64,000 bases of DNA from Marinomonas spartinae (GTDB lineage Bacteria > Pseudomonadota > Gammaproteobacteria > Pseudomonadales > Marinomonadaceae), in NCBI RefSeq assembly GCF_016461715.1, contig NZ_JAEMUI010000010.1, positions 62,001 to 126,000 of the forward strand, given 5' to 3'. The position numbers and the translations under genes are program-made. Of the stretch, positions 20,594 to 29,802 are shown piece by piece. Every line of letters begins with the position of its first letter. Within the stretch, counting starts at the first letter, position 1. Below the pieces are notes generated by a model. The model searched no databases, was not told the DNA's origin, and saw only the letters and a program-made list of their open reading frames with translations.

Positions 20594-21961
20594 ATGGTTT
20601 ATCGCTACCGAATTGCTCTCATTTTTTTGATCGGTTTTTTTATTGACTGTATAAATATATTTATGTCAGCAATTTCTCTTCCTGATATTGCCAGAGAATT
20701 ATCTGTATCAGCGTCTAGTATTGTTTGGGTTGCAAATAGTTATATTCTTGGCCTGACACTGATTATTCCTATTAGTAATTGGTTGGCCAGTCAATTTGGC
20801 GCTCGATTAACCATTGTAGCATCCATGCTTATATTTTCATTGGGTGCATTATTAGCTGGTACAGCAAATGAGTTTTATTCTTTAGTCACTTTTCGTTTTA
20901 TTCAAGGCGTGGGTGGTGGCCTGCTTATTCCCGTTGGTCAAGCTCTCACCTTTAATTTATTTAAAAATAAAGAACGAGCAAAAATATCAACACTTGTTAT
21001 GGCGGTCGCTTTGATTGCTCCCGCTATCTCACCGACTATTGGTGGTATCATTGTTGACAATGCTTCTTGGCGTTGGGTATTTTTATGCAATATTCCTTTT
21101 AGTTTATTAACGGCTTTATTAGCCCTACTATGGATTCGCTCTGAGGAAACGAAGGTAAAACGCCCTGACCTAAAGGGGCTAATGTTGGTTAGTATTTCAT
21201 TGGCCACAATACTCATAGGGCTTTCTCTTTACGCCGATGCTGGTTCAAAACTGAAGTCATTATTGTTTCTTATCATCGGCTTTGTTTTTGCTATGGTTTA
21301 CTTGAAGTACTATCAGGATAAGTCTGACCCCATTCTTGATCTCAAAATGCTGCATAATATTCATATGCGATTTTCTGTACTGATTTACCATGCGGTTCCT
21401 GGTGTCTTCACAGGAGTGAACCTATTGAGTATATTTTTTCTTCAAGATGAGCTGTGTTGGTCGGCGGAGCAAACTGGATCATTGATGATACTTTATGCGA
21501 CAGGGTCATTTTTTGCCATGGTAATGGGTGGCCGACTCTATAATCGTATTGGTGCACAGCCATTATTTCTATCTGGTTTATTATTACACTCCTCTGGGAT
21601 CGCGGTTCTCTCTTTAGCGGGAAATAATCTCACACTGCCATTATTGATTATCGCCTACCTATTGATGGGCATGGGAGGAGGAATAAGTGCCAATACAGCC
21701 CAGACAACGGCGATGATGGATTTTGACGAAGAGCAACTTACTCGAGCCAGTACTATCTGGAATCTGAATCGTCAGATGTCCTTCAGTATCGGTGCTGCTT
21801 TTTTCACATTAGTTTTTAACTTGTTGCAACAGTACACCACGGATATGTCAGCCTACCAACTGACATTTTTAATAGCCTCAGTTGTTGGGCTTAGCCCCTT
21901 GCTACTGATTAAAAAACTCACCCAGAAAAAGGACTCGTTATGTTATCCGAAAGAGAGTTAG
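20594..21961 (+). CDS. MFS transporter, DHA2 (EmrB/QacA)-like
   Basis: A 455-residue polytopic transporter with about 13-14 hydrophobic segments. Conserved DHA motifs include SSIVWVANSYILGL, the motif-A loop NWLASQFGARLTI and RFIQGVGGGLLIPVGQAL, with GxxxGPxxGG-like APAISPTIGGII. It is expected to export a drug or aromatic compound by proton antiport. The start at 20594 is preferred over the upstream TTG because AGAGG stands seven bases before it. Its end overlaps the next gene by 22 bp. Within the oxygenase cluster it could import the substrate or export a product. Confidence 0.85.
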   Translation: MVYRYRIALIFLIGFFIDCINIFMSAISLPDIARELSVSASSIVWVANSYILGLTLIIPISNWLASQFGARLTIVASMLIFSLGALLAGTANEFYSLVTFRFIQGVGGGLLIPVGQALTFNLFKNKERAKISTLVMAVALIAPAISPTIGGIIVDNASWRWVFLCNIPFSLLTALLALLWIRSEETKVKRPDLKGLMLVSISLATILIGLSLYADAGSKLKSLLFLIIGFVFAMVYLKYYQDKSDPILDLKMLHNIHMRFSVLIYHAVPGVFTGVNLLSIFFLQDELCWSAEQTGSLMILYATGSFFAMVMGGRLYNRIGAQPLFLSGLLLHSSGIAVLSLAGNNLTLPLLIIAYLLMGMGGGISANTAQTTAMMDFDEEQLTRASTIWNLNRQMSFSIGAAFFTLVFNLLQQYTTDMSAYQLTFLIASVVGLSPLLLIKKLTQKKDSLCYPKES

Positions 21962-22341
21962 TCGCGCATCACAGCGTTATCGAGCTTCATCAATGGATTC
22001 AAGATGTATTTACTGGTGATTCAAAGCACTCTATGTCTCTAGAGAAACTACTGAATAGCTTCAGCCCGACTTTTTCCATGGTCCCAGTTTCTGGGAATCT
22101 TGTCGGTCTACAACAGGTTGAAGCGCTATTTCGGCAGAACATAGGAAGTCGCCCATCCTTGTCCATTACAATTGAGCAATGTGAAACGCTATTAGAAACA
22201 CAAGACAGCATTGTTATACGCTATCGTGAAGTACATCAGGAAGAAGATAAAGGTTCTTCTCGCTGGTCCGTAGTGATTATTGATATGCATAGCGGTAATC
22301 CGCTATGGCGATATCTACAAGAAACGGCTGAGGCGTTGTAA
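21940..22341 (+). CDS. NTF2/SnoaL-like small protein
   Basis: A 133-residue protein predicted to have the NTF2-like cone fold: N-terminal helices (residues 5-40), then strands around FSMVPVSGNLVGLQQVEALF and a C-terminal sheet (VIRYREVHQ, RWSVVIIDMHSGNPLWRYLQE). The fold is shared by DUF4440 proteins and by small subunits of ring-hydroxylating oxygenases, but this one lacks the features of the true beta subunit encoded later in the cluster. It overlaps the MFS gene by 22 bp and ends three bases before the reductase. Its role, whether enzyme, binding protein or accessory, is unknown. Confidence 0.7.
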   Translation: MLSERELVAHHSVIELHQWIQDVFTGDSKHSMSLEKLLNSFSPTFSMVPVSGNLVGLQQVEALFRQNIGSRPSLSITIEQCETLLETQDSIVIRYREVHQEEDKGSSRWSVVIIDMHSGNPLWRYLQETAEAL

Positions 22342-22344
22342 AGA

Positions 22345-23286
22345 ATGAGTCTATATCAGATAAGCTGTATTCGAGACATCGGACAGTCTATTCGGGAAAT
22401 CACTGTTTATAATCAAGAGGCAGTAGTGAATCCGAGCCCAGGAGCTCATTTCAAATGGTATATCCCTGAACTTTGCTCATGGCGACATTATTCTTGTGTC
22501 CTCCTTCCATCACAAGAAAAAGAGTTAACTTTTGCAATGAAGCTAAATCCTGAATCTCCTAGCAGTCAGTATTTGATGTCACTAAGAGAAGGAGAATATG
22601 TTGAAATGGAAGGTCCTTTCAATCATTTTCCTGAAAAAATTGCATCAAAAAATGGCCGTAATATAGTGATTGCTGGAGGTATTGGAATAACACCACTTGT
22701 TGGTATTGCATGTCATATTAATAAGTCTGCAGGAAACGTTGATTTTCATTATTTCTCTACGAATATGCAACAAGCTATTTATGCGCCAGAGTTAGCTGAG
22801 TTATTTGGAGAAAGATTATTTCTTCATACTAAGGATAGTCCTAGTATTTCTCTATCTAAACTACTTGGTAAACTGACACTTTCTGATCGAATTCATCTTT
22901 GTGGTCCTCCACGTTTACTAAAAGCAGTATTTGAGTACTGCGATAATGAACAGTTTCCACGCAATAACATTGCTTTTGAGCTATTTACACCCTCATCATC
23001 TTCGAAAGGTGAAAAGGAGCCAAGCTATGAAGTTGAAGCTGTTCAATCTGGCATTATTTTTCGGGTTTTACCTGATCAAACCCTCCTAGATGCCTTGGAA
23101 AAAGCAGGGCTAGACCCTTTATATGACTGTCGTCGAGGAGAATGTGGGCTTTGTGCTCTTCAAGTTATCGAGGGGGAGATTGACCATCGTGATTTTATAA
23201 TGACGAAGCAGGAAGCTGAATTAGGTCAGGTAATTTATCCTTGTGTATCTCGAGCAAAAGGGATGCGTCTTAAACTTGAAATATGA
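22345..23286 (+). CDS. phthalate-dioxygenase-reductase-type oxidoreductase (FMN, NAD, 2Fe-2S)
   Basis: A 313-residue electron-transfer protein in the VanB/OphA1 arrangement: flavin domain first (about 1-105), NAD-binding domain (IVIAGGIGITPLVGIACH, about 110-215), and a C-terminal plant-type ferredoxin. The 2Fe-2S cysteines are in YDCRRGECGLCALQV and the final VIYPCVSRAKG. It passes electrons from NADH to the Rieske oxygenase encoded directly after it, 10 bp downstream. This reductase class more often serves alpha-only Rieske oxygenases; here it is paired with an alpha-beta enzyme. Confidence 0.9.
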   Translation: MSLYQISCIRDIGQSIREITVYNQEAVVNPSPGAHFKWYIPELCSWRHYSCVLLPSQEKELTFAMKLNPESPSSQYLMSLREGEYVEMEGPFNHFPEKIASKNGRNIVIAGGIGITPLVGIACHINKSAGNVDFHYFSTNMQQAIYAPELAELFGERLFLHTKDSPSISLSKLLGKLTLSDRIHLCGPPRLLKAVFEYCDNEQFPRNNIAFELFTPSSSSKGEKEPSYEVEAVQSGIIFRVLPDQTLLDALEKAGLDPLYDCRRGECGLCALQVIEGEIDHRDFIMTKQEAELGQVIYPCVSRAKGMRLKLEI

Positions 23287-23296
23287 AAATAAAATT

Positions 23297-24592
23297 ATGA
23301 CTAAACCAGTATTATTCAATGGTGGAGAAGTTCACAGATCCGTTTATCTTGACGAAGAAATCTTTTCTGAAGAGCAGGAAAAAATATTTAGTAAAAGTTG
23401 GCTTTATTTATGTCATGCCAGCCAGATCCCTAACTCTGGTGATTATTTTACCACAGAAATTGCTTCTCAGCCCCTTGTGGCAATTCGGCAGAGTAGTGGT
23501 GAAGTGAAGGTGTTGTATAATAGATGCCCTCATAAAGGAGTGAAAGTTCTCAGTGAAAAATCAGGAAACTGTGGCCGTTTTTTACGCTGTCCCTATCATG
23601 CGTGGACATTCCGAACTTCTGGTGAACTACTGAGTATTCCAGTGAAAAAAGAGTACGAGTCATGCACTTTTGCTAATTGTGAAGCTAACGCAGGAATGAA
23701 GCTAGTTGCTTGTGTTCAGAATTATCGGGACTTTATTTTTATACGCTTGAGTGAGTCTGGATTACCATTTGATATTTTCTTTGGTAACTCCCTGTCGACG
23801 CTGGACAACATGGTTGAACGATCTCCTTATGGGAAACTTCGTATTGTTGGAAAAGCGTTACGTCATCGACATCGTTGCAATTGGAAAATGGTCATGGACA
23901 ATCAGACTGATACTTGCCATCCAATGGTTGCCCATGAGTCATCTGCTGGCGAAGCAATAAAACTTTGGTCAGAGACTCAAGAAGGTCAAGCTAAACCTCC
24001 TATGGTCGTTGAGTTATTTTCCCCTTTTATGTCGTCTCATGCCTTCTTTGCTGACATGGGAATTCGTATTTGGCCTAATGGACATGGACATACTGGTGTA
24101 AGTAACTCAATACACAGCGACTACTCTGAAATTTCAGGGTACTGGGAAAGTATGATTGAAACTTATGGTGAAGCTCGCACTAAGCAAATCCTAGGTGATA
24201 CTAGGCACAACACCGTATATTTTCCTAATTTGATGGTTAAAGGCCCTATTCAATCATTAAGAGTTATCCGACCTATTTCAGCGAGCGAGACTGTTGTTGA
24301 ATCATGGATTTTTGAATTGGAAGGTGCGCCTAAGGAAATGTTAGAGCGTACCGTACAGTATAACAATTTAATTAATTCGCCATGTTCTATGGTGGCTCAT
24401 GATGATGTGGAGATGTATGAACGTGCAATGGAAGGACTAAAAAGTCAAGCAAGTCTGTGGGTTAATATTGCTCGTCTTTATCAGCCAGGGGAAAGTTGGG
24501 AGGAAACCAAAGAAACCGTCGGTACTAGTGAAATAGCAATGCGTAACTTCTATTCAATGTGGCAGTCAATGATGGAGGAAGAAAATGCGTAA
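23297..24592 (+). CDS. Rieske non-heme iron ring-hydroxylating oxygenase, alpha subunit
   Basis: A 431-residue catalytic subunit. The Rieske cluster ligands are Cys77 and His79 (RCPHKG) and Cys98 and His101 (CPYHAW). The mononuclear iron site is in MDNQTDTCHPMVAH, with His208 and His213 and the electron-bridging Asp205. Such enzymes add O2 to aromatic rings or demethylate or hydroxylate them. The start at 23297 (MTKPVLFNGG) is used because the longer frame overlaps the reductase end and lacks family similarity. It overlaps the beta-subunit gene by 8 bp. The substrate cannot be deduced from the sequence. Confidence 0.92.
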   Translation: MTKPVLFNGGEVHRSVYLDEEIFSEEQEKIFSKSWLYLCHASQIPNSGDYFTTEIASQPLVAIRQSSGEVKVLYNRCPHKGVKVLSEKSGNCGRFLRCPYHAWTFRTSGELLSIPVKKEYESCTFANCEANAGMKLVACVQNYRDFIFIRLSESGLPFDIFFGNSLSTLDNMVERSPYGKLRIVGKALRHRHRCNWKMVMDNQTDTCHPMVAHESSAGEAIKLWSETQEGQAKPPMVVELFSPFMSSHAFFADMGIRIWPNGHGHTGVSNSIHSDYSEISGYWESMIETYGEARTKQILGDTRHNTVYFPNLMVKGPIQSLRVIRPISASETVVESWIFELEGAPKEMLERTVQYNNLINSPCSMVAHDDVEMYERAMEGLKSQASLWVNIARLYQPGESWEETKETVGTSEIAMRNFYSMWQSMMEEENA

Positions 24593-25064
24593 CAATATTA
24601 TCCATCATTTAGAAGATTTAGTATATTTAGAGTCAAAATTACTTGATGAACAGCGCTATGAGGAATGGTTAGGACTATTAGACGATAGTTTTACCTCTTG
24701 GATTCCTCTTACTCATAACCAGGTAGATCCTCTCTACGAACCCTCTTTGTTATATGAAGATCGTTTTATTACTCAGTTACGTATAAAGAGACTGAATAAC
24801 TCTCGCAGTTTCTCACAACAACCTCGTAGCCGTTCTCAGCATCTCTTACAGCGACCAGAAATTATTATCGAAGAAAATAATAGCGCTGCAAATAGCCTAT
24901 GCCAGTTAATTTATACCGAAAGTCGGGGTGAGCAAGAATGGAGTTATGCTGCACGTCTAGAACACTCGTTTTTGTTAATAGGGAGTAATTGGAAAATTGT
25001 TAGCAAAAAAACGGTACTACTTAGCCTTGGGAAACCTCTAGACAGCTTACAATTGATTATCTGA
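24585..25064 (+). CDS. ring-hydroxylating oxygenase, beta (small) subunit
   Basis: A 159-residue NTF2-fold subunit. The N-terminal LVYLESKLLDEQRYEEWLGLL followed by WIPLTH matches the conserved opening of small subunits such as BenB and NdoC, and the R-x-R-S-Q-H-type segment (RSRSQHLLQRPEI) is also conserved. It assembles with alpha as a3b3 and is structural. It overlaps the alpha gene by 8 bp, so the stoichiometry is probably coupled by translation. A strong hairpin terminator follows at 25177. Confidence 0.9.
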   Translation: MRNNIIHHLEDLVYLESKLLDEQRYEEWLGLLDDSFTSWIPLTHNQVDPLYEPSLLYEDRFITQLRIKRLNNSRSFSQQPRSRSQHLLQRPEIIIEENNSAANSLCQLIYTESRGEQEWSYAARLEHSFLLIGSNWKIVSKKTVLLSLGKPLDSLQLII

Positions 25065-25096
25065 ATACACTATGATGATTACTGAAAATTTCATCT

Positions 25097-25160
25097 ATTA
25101 ACCTACTTTTTGGCTATCCCAAGAAGAAAAAAAGCTCGCTACCCGAAAGCCAAAGTAACA
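25097..25160. repeat. right copy of the repeat flanking the oxygenase cluster
   Basis: ATTAACCTACTTTTTGGC ... TACCCGAAAGCCAAAGTAAC, in the same order and orientation as at 19502-19540. In this copy CCTACTTTTTGGC and the later GCCAAAGTAACAGTAGG are also imperfectly complementary and could fold back. Confidence 0.55.
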
Positions 25161-25176
25161 GTAGGCTAAGTAACCT

Positions 25177-25218
25177 ACCCAATAGGTACAGTCTAACAGA
25201 CTGCACTATTGGGTTTTA
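25177..25218 (+). terminator. strong hairpin terminator of the oxygenase operon
   Basis: An 18-bp stem with a single mismatch (ACCCAATAG-GTACAGTCT paired with AGACTGCAC-CTATTGGGT), a three-base loop (AAC) and four T residues. It lies between the convergent oxygenase operon and the RND outer-membrane gene. Confidence 0.82.
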
Positions 25219-25228
25219 GGGGGCAACC

Positions 25229-26662
25229 TTATTTTGATGTGTTCTTTTTCGGTGGCGTTGCGGAGGGTAAATCGCTCACATTCCAGCCGCCGCCTAGAGC
25301 GACGATCAATTTTACGCTGTTGATGAGTTGGGATTTGATGATATTCAATTCATTCTGTTGTTGGCTCAAGCTGGTGGCTTCTGTCGTTGCGACATTTAAG
25401 TAATCGATCATGCCGGAGTTAAATTGATTATAGGTTACCCTCGCTGATTCCTTGGCAGATGCGGTGGCTTGTTTTTGCACGGCCATTTCCTCGTTTAGCC
25501 CGTGTATGGCCACCAGATAATCCTCCACTTCTTGGAAGGCACTCAGTACGGTTTGTCGATAATTGGCGACACTGGCGTTATAAGCGGCTTTTGCTTGGCG
25601 AACTTTCGCTTTCGTGGCCCCGAAGTCGAAGATATTGCCACTCAGAGAAGGCCCAATCGACCAAACTCTTGAAGGCAATTCGAACAGGTCACTCAAGGTG
25701 GAGTTTTCAACCCCTGCGCTGGCTGATAAGGTTAAATCGGGATAATACCCGGCAATGGCAACGCCGACGGCGGCGTTCGCAGCGGCCACATTACGCTCTG
25801 CATAGGCAATATCGGGTCGACGTTGTAACAACGCAGAGGGAAGCTCGGTAGGGATCTTGGGCAAATGATAGGTCAACGGCTCAGCAGGCAGTGAAAACGC
25901 TGCGGGTGGTTTGCCAATTAATACCGCGATAGCGTGTTCATACTGGGCCCGTTGCCATTTGAGATTAATCATAGAAACCTGAGTGGTGTGTAATTGGGTT
26001 TGCGCTTGGGCCAAAGAGGAACGAGAAATGTTCCCTGCTTTGTATTGATTGTTAACGACTTTTAGATATTGGGTATAGTTTTCTATGTTGCGTTGGTAAA
26101 GCGCTATTTGCTCGTCCATCACTCGTAATTGAAAATAATCTTGCGCCAAACTGGATTGCGCACTGAGGGTCGCATTGGCGAGTTGAGCGGCACTTGCCAT
26201 GGCGCTGGCACGATCTTCTTCACGAGTACGGCGTAATTTTCCCCATAGATCCAGTTCCCAGCTGGCACTGCCCTTCGCAGAGAAGCTATTACTGGTTTGG
26301 CTTTGTGTACCAGAACGTGTAGCACTCGCTGAGCCGCTGATTGATGGGTACAGATTGGCGCCTGCTTGTTCGGCAACGGCTTTGGCCTTTTCGTATTGAG
26401 CCGCATATTCGGCGACGTTTTGGTTGTTTATCTGTACTTGGGCGAGCAGTTTAGACAACACTGGGTCTTGATAGACTTTCCACCAAGCACCTTTGGGCTC
26501 TTGGTCTAGTGGTGTTGCCTTTTGCCAACCTTTGGCTTCTTTAAATGGTGGACTTTGTGGGGCGCTTGGTCGTTTATAATCCGGCCCAACCACCGCGCAC
26601 CCACTGAGTATCGTAGCGAATAGACTGATACACAAATATTGAATGATTCGATTATTCATCAT
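25229..26662 (-). CDS. RND efflux outer-membrane lipoprotein, NodT family
   Basis: A 477-residue outer-membrane factor. It has a lipoprotein signal with lipobox LSGC (Cys22) followed by VVGPDYKRP, the NodT/OprM hallmark, and two repeated domains rich in coiled coil, with the repeated motifs LRVMDEQIALYQRNIENY and VRQAKAAYNASVANYRQTVLSAFQEVEDYL. It forms the trimeric exit duct for the RND pump encoded upstream. Its ATG overlaps the stop of the second permease by 4 bp. E. coli mdtABC uses unlinked TolC; here a dedicated NodT-type channel is in the operon. Confidence 0.93.
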   Translation of the reverse strand: MMNNRIIQYLCISLFATILSGCAVVGPDYKRPSAPQSPPFKEAKGWQKATPLDQEPKGAWWKVYQDPVLSKLLAQVQINNQNVAEYAAQYEKAKAVAEQAGANLYPSISGSASATRSGTQSQTSNSFSAKGSASWELDLWGKLRRTREEDRASAMASAAQLANATLSAQSSLAQDYFQLRVMDEQIALYQRNIENYTQYLKVVNNQYKAGNISRSSLAQAQTQLHTTQVSMINLKWQRAQYEHAIAVLIGKPPAAFSLPAEPLTYHLPKIPTELPSALLQRRPDIAYAERNVAAANAAVGVAIAGYYPDLTLSASAGVENSTLSDLFELPSRVWSIGPSLSGNIFDFGATKAKVRQAKAAYNASVANYRQTVLSAFQEVEDYLVAIHGLNEEMAVQKQATASAKESARVTYNQFNSGMIDYLNVATTEATSLSQQQNELNIIKSQLINSVKLIVALGGGWNVSDLPSATPPKKNTSK

Positions 26663-29600
26663 GATCCATTGTTATCATTGGTTATAGAGGGGTCGCTGGC
26701 CGACCAATCTTCCTGGCGAATATAACGTGACCAAAACCGCCGAGTCCCTTGGCTAATCTTTTCCATATAGAGATAAACTACAGGGGTGGTATACAGCGTC
26801 AGCAATTGGCTGACCACCAAACCACCACAGATCGCAATGCCTAACGGACTGCGTAAATCCGCATCACCACCCTGCCCAACGGCCATTGGTAAGGCACCAA
26901 AAAACGCAGCAAACGATGTCATTAAAATCGGTCGAAAACGCTTTAGGCAGGCTTCTCGAATGGCCTGTTCTGATGACAGATTTTGCTTTCGTTGGGCATC
27001 CAACGCAAAATCTATCATCATAATGGCGTTCTTTTTCACTATGCCGATCAACAGCAAAATCCCAATCAGGGCGACGATGGTCAGCTGCGTATTGGTGATT
27101 TGCATGAGTAGCAAGGCCCCAAGACCTGCCGAGGGTAAGGTTGATAAAATGGTGAGTGGATGAGCAAAGCTTTCATAAAGCATACCAAGGACAAGATACA
27201 CCGTAATCAGGGCGGCCAAGATTAACCAAGGAATATTGTTGGCAAAATGGATCGAAAATTTAGCATCCCCTGCGTAGTTTGCCACAATGCTGCTTGGCAT
27301 GGCTAATTTGGCTATTTCCAGTTTAATGGCTTGTTGTGCCTGTTCTAACGTGACCCCATCCGCCGTATTAAACGCGATGGTAACCGTGGCGGACAAATCT
27401 TGGTGCGAGACGGATAAAGCCGCGTTTCCGCTTTCCAGCGTGGTAAATGCGCTGATAGGGACAATATTGCCCTTATTTGTCACGATGCTCATGGATTTTA
27501 AAACATCACTGTTGCTGGTGTAATCCTTGGTTAACCCCATGACGACATGATATTGGTTTGTATCTTGGTACATCGTGGCAATCTGGCGTTGGCTAAACGC
27601 ATTATTTAATAGGGTATCCAAATCTTTGACCGAGACACCAAGGCGTTTCGCCGCATCGCGGTTAATAACGATGCGAACTTCTTGGCCACCCTCTTCTAAA
27701 TCCGAATCGACCCCACTAAGCTCTGGCAAATGACTTAATGCCGTTTGGACTTTGGGTGCCCATTTGCGTAGTAGGTTTAAATCGTCTGATTGGAGACTTA
27801 ATTGATAGCTGGCATTGGCACTGCGTCCACTAATATGAAGGTCACTCGCGGCGCGTAAAAATAGCCTTCCCCCAGCCATACTTTGGGATTTTTGGTAGAG
27901 ACGGTTAGCGACTTGCGCGGCGGTTGCCTGTCGTTCATCAAGTGGCTTGAGTCGCACGAAAAAACGGCCTAAATTTTGACCGCCACGGCGTGAACTACTG
28001 ATGGAGCTCATCACACTGGCAACAGCGGGATCGGAAAGAATCATCTTAGTATATTGGCGTAGCCTGGGTTCCATGGCGTCAAAGGAGGTGTTTTGATCCG
28101 CGCGTAAGGCACCGTAGAGAATGCCAGTGTCCTGTTCTGGAAAAAAGCCCTTTTGAATGCTGCCGTACAAGTGGACATTCAATGCAATGGTCGCAATCAG
28201 CGTCAACAGGGTGATGCGCTTGTGTCTTAGTACAACATCCAAAGACACTTTGTAACCTTTATTGAGCAGGTCGAAGGCGCTTTCAATCCCAATATAGAGG
28301 CGGTTTTTAGGGCGGTTTTGTGCTTGACGACGTAATAAGCGCGAGCACAACATGGGCGTGAGTGTCACGGAGACTAACATTGAGATCAACAGTGACACCG
28401 TCAAGGTAACGGCGAACTCTCGTAGTAGCTGACCAATAATATCGCCCATAAAGAGCAATGGATTAAACACCGCCACCAAAGAGACGGTCATCGCCAGCAC
28501 GGTAAAGCCGACTTCCTTCGCGCCTCGCAACGAGGCTCTGACAGGCCCATAGCCCTCTTCCAAGTGGCGGGATATATTTTCCAGTACCACAATGGCGTCG
28601 TCCACGACGAAGCCCGTGGAGACGATGAGAGCCATCAATGAGAAGTTATCTAAACTGTACCCAAGCAAATACATCACTGCAAAGGTACCTAATAAAGAAA
28701 CGGGTAATGCCATTGCTGGAATAAACAAAGCTCGGCCATTACGTAAAAAGACGAACACCACGGCAATGACTAAAGCCATGGCAATCAATAAGGTGCGTTC
28801 TGTTTCATGTAAGGCGGAACGCACCGTAGGAGAACGGTCTAGGGTAATGTGCAATTGCGCATCACCTGGGAGGAGCTTTTTAAATACAGGCAATTGCGCT
28901 TTTATGCCATCAATGGTGGACAGCATGTTCTCGCCAGAAGCTAGCGTGACACGAATATTAACGGAGGGCTGATTATTGTAGTAGGCGACGTTGTACTGGT
29001 TTTCCACCCCTTCTTTGACCTCAGCAACATCGGATAAATGGATGGCGGCCCCATTTTGATAGTGAATAACGATGTTTTTAAACGCTTTGGCGTGCAGTAA
29101 TTGATCATTGCTGTTGACCATCAGGGTGTTTTTATCGCCTTGAATCACCCCTTTGGGTCCATGATTGGTGGCGGCCACAATGGCTTTACGGACGGTATCC
29201 AAGGAAATGCCGTAATGGGTCAAGGCTTGAGGATGAAGGTTGATGCGTACCGCTGGTGAGGAGCTGCCTGATAGCGTCACGTCCCCCACCCCATTGACTT
29301 GTGCGATCCGTGGCTCTAACTGATTGCTGGCAAAATCATACAAAACACTGGCGGGAATCGACTTTGAGGTCAGTGACATCATTAAAATAGGCGCCGCCGC
29401 TGGATTGATTTTACGGTAGGTTGGCAAGGAGGTCATGGCACTGGGCAATAAGCTTTGCGAGGCATTGATGGCCGCTTGGACATCCCTTGCGGCACCATTA
29501 ATATCACGCTTACCGTCAAACACAAGCACGATGGAGGTAGAGCCTAACGTACTGGATGAGGTCATTTCATTGACCCCTGAAATTTGCCCTAATGCTCGCT

Positions 29601-29802
29601 CCAGTGGCGTGGCGACGGTGGCGGCCATAGTTTCTGGGCTGGCACCGGACACATTCGCACTGACTACAATGACCGGAATCGACATGGCGGGCAGGCTGGA
29701 GACTGGCAACCATTGAAACCCTAAAACGCCCAATAACATCAATGCCATGGTGATTAACCATGTTGCGACCGGACGAAAAATAAATGTCTTTGATAGGTTC
29801 AT
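26659..29802 (-). CDS. RND multidrug efflux permease, MdtC-like
   Basis: A 1047-residue RND pump with 12 membrane helices and two large periplasmic loops. The proton-relay aspartate pair is in [19 protein letters not shown], and the opening [19 protein letters not shown] and the late segment [18 protein letters not shown] are typical of MdtB/MdtC. MdtB and MdtC form mixed trimers in E. coli, so the two permeases here probably act together. It overlaps its neighbours by 4 bp on both sides. Substrate range cannot be predicted. Confidence 0.92.
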   Translation of the reverse strand: MNLSKTFIFRPVATWLITMALMLLGVLGFQWLPVSSLPAMSIPVIVVSANVSGASPETMAATVATPLERALGQISGVNEMTSSSTLGSTSIVLVFDGKRDINGAARDVQAAINASQSLLPSAMTSLPTYRKINPAAAPILMMSLTSKSIPASVLYDFASNQLEPRIAQVNGVGDVTLSGSSSPAVRINLHPQALTHYGISLDTVRKAIVAATNHGPKGVIQGDKNTLMVNSNDQLLHAKAFKNIVIHYQNGAAIHLSDVAEVKEGVENQYNVAYYNNQPSVNIRVTLASGENMLSTIDGIKAQLPVFKKLLPGDAQLHITLDRSPTVRSALHETERTLLIAMALVIAVVFVFLRNGRALFIPAMALPVSLLGTFAVMYLLGYSLDNFSLMALIVSTGFVVDDAIVVLENISRHLEEGYGPVRASLRGAKEVGFTVLAMTVSLVAVFNPLLFMGDIIGQLLREFAVTLTVSLLISMLVSVTLTPMLCSRLLRRQAQNRPKNRLYIGIESAFDLLNKGYKVSLDVVLRHKRITLLTLIATIALNVHLYGSIQKGFFPEQDTGILYGALRADQNTSFDAMEPRLRQYTKMILSDPAVASVMSSISSSRRGGQNLGRFFVRLKPLDERQATAAQVANRLYQKSQSMAGGRLFLRAASDLHISGRSANASYQLSLQSDDLNLLRKWAPKVQTALSHLPELSGVDSDLEEGGQEVRIVINRDAAKRLGVSVKDLDTLLNNAFSQRQIATMYQDTNQYHVVMGLTKDYTSNSDVLKSMSIVTNKGNIVPISAFTTLESGNAALSVSHQDLSATVTIAFNTADGVTLEQAQQAIKLEIAKLAMPSSIVANYAGDAKFSIHFANNIPWLILAALITVYLVLGMLYESFAHPLTILSTLPSAGLGALLLMQITNTQLTIVALIGILLLIGIVKKNAIMMIDFALDAQRKQNLSSEQAIREACLKRFRPILMTSFAAFFGALPMAVGQGGDADLRSPLGIAICGGLVVSQLLTLYTTPVVYLYMEKISQGTRRFWSRYIRQEDWSASDPSITNDNNGS

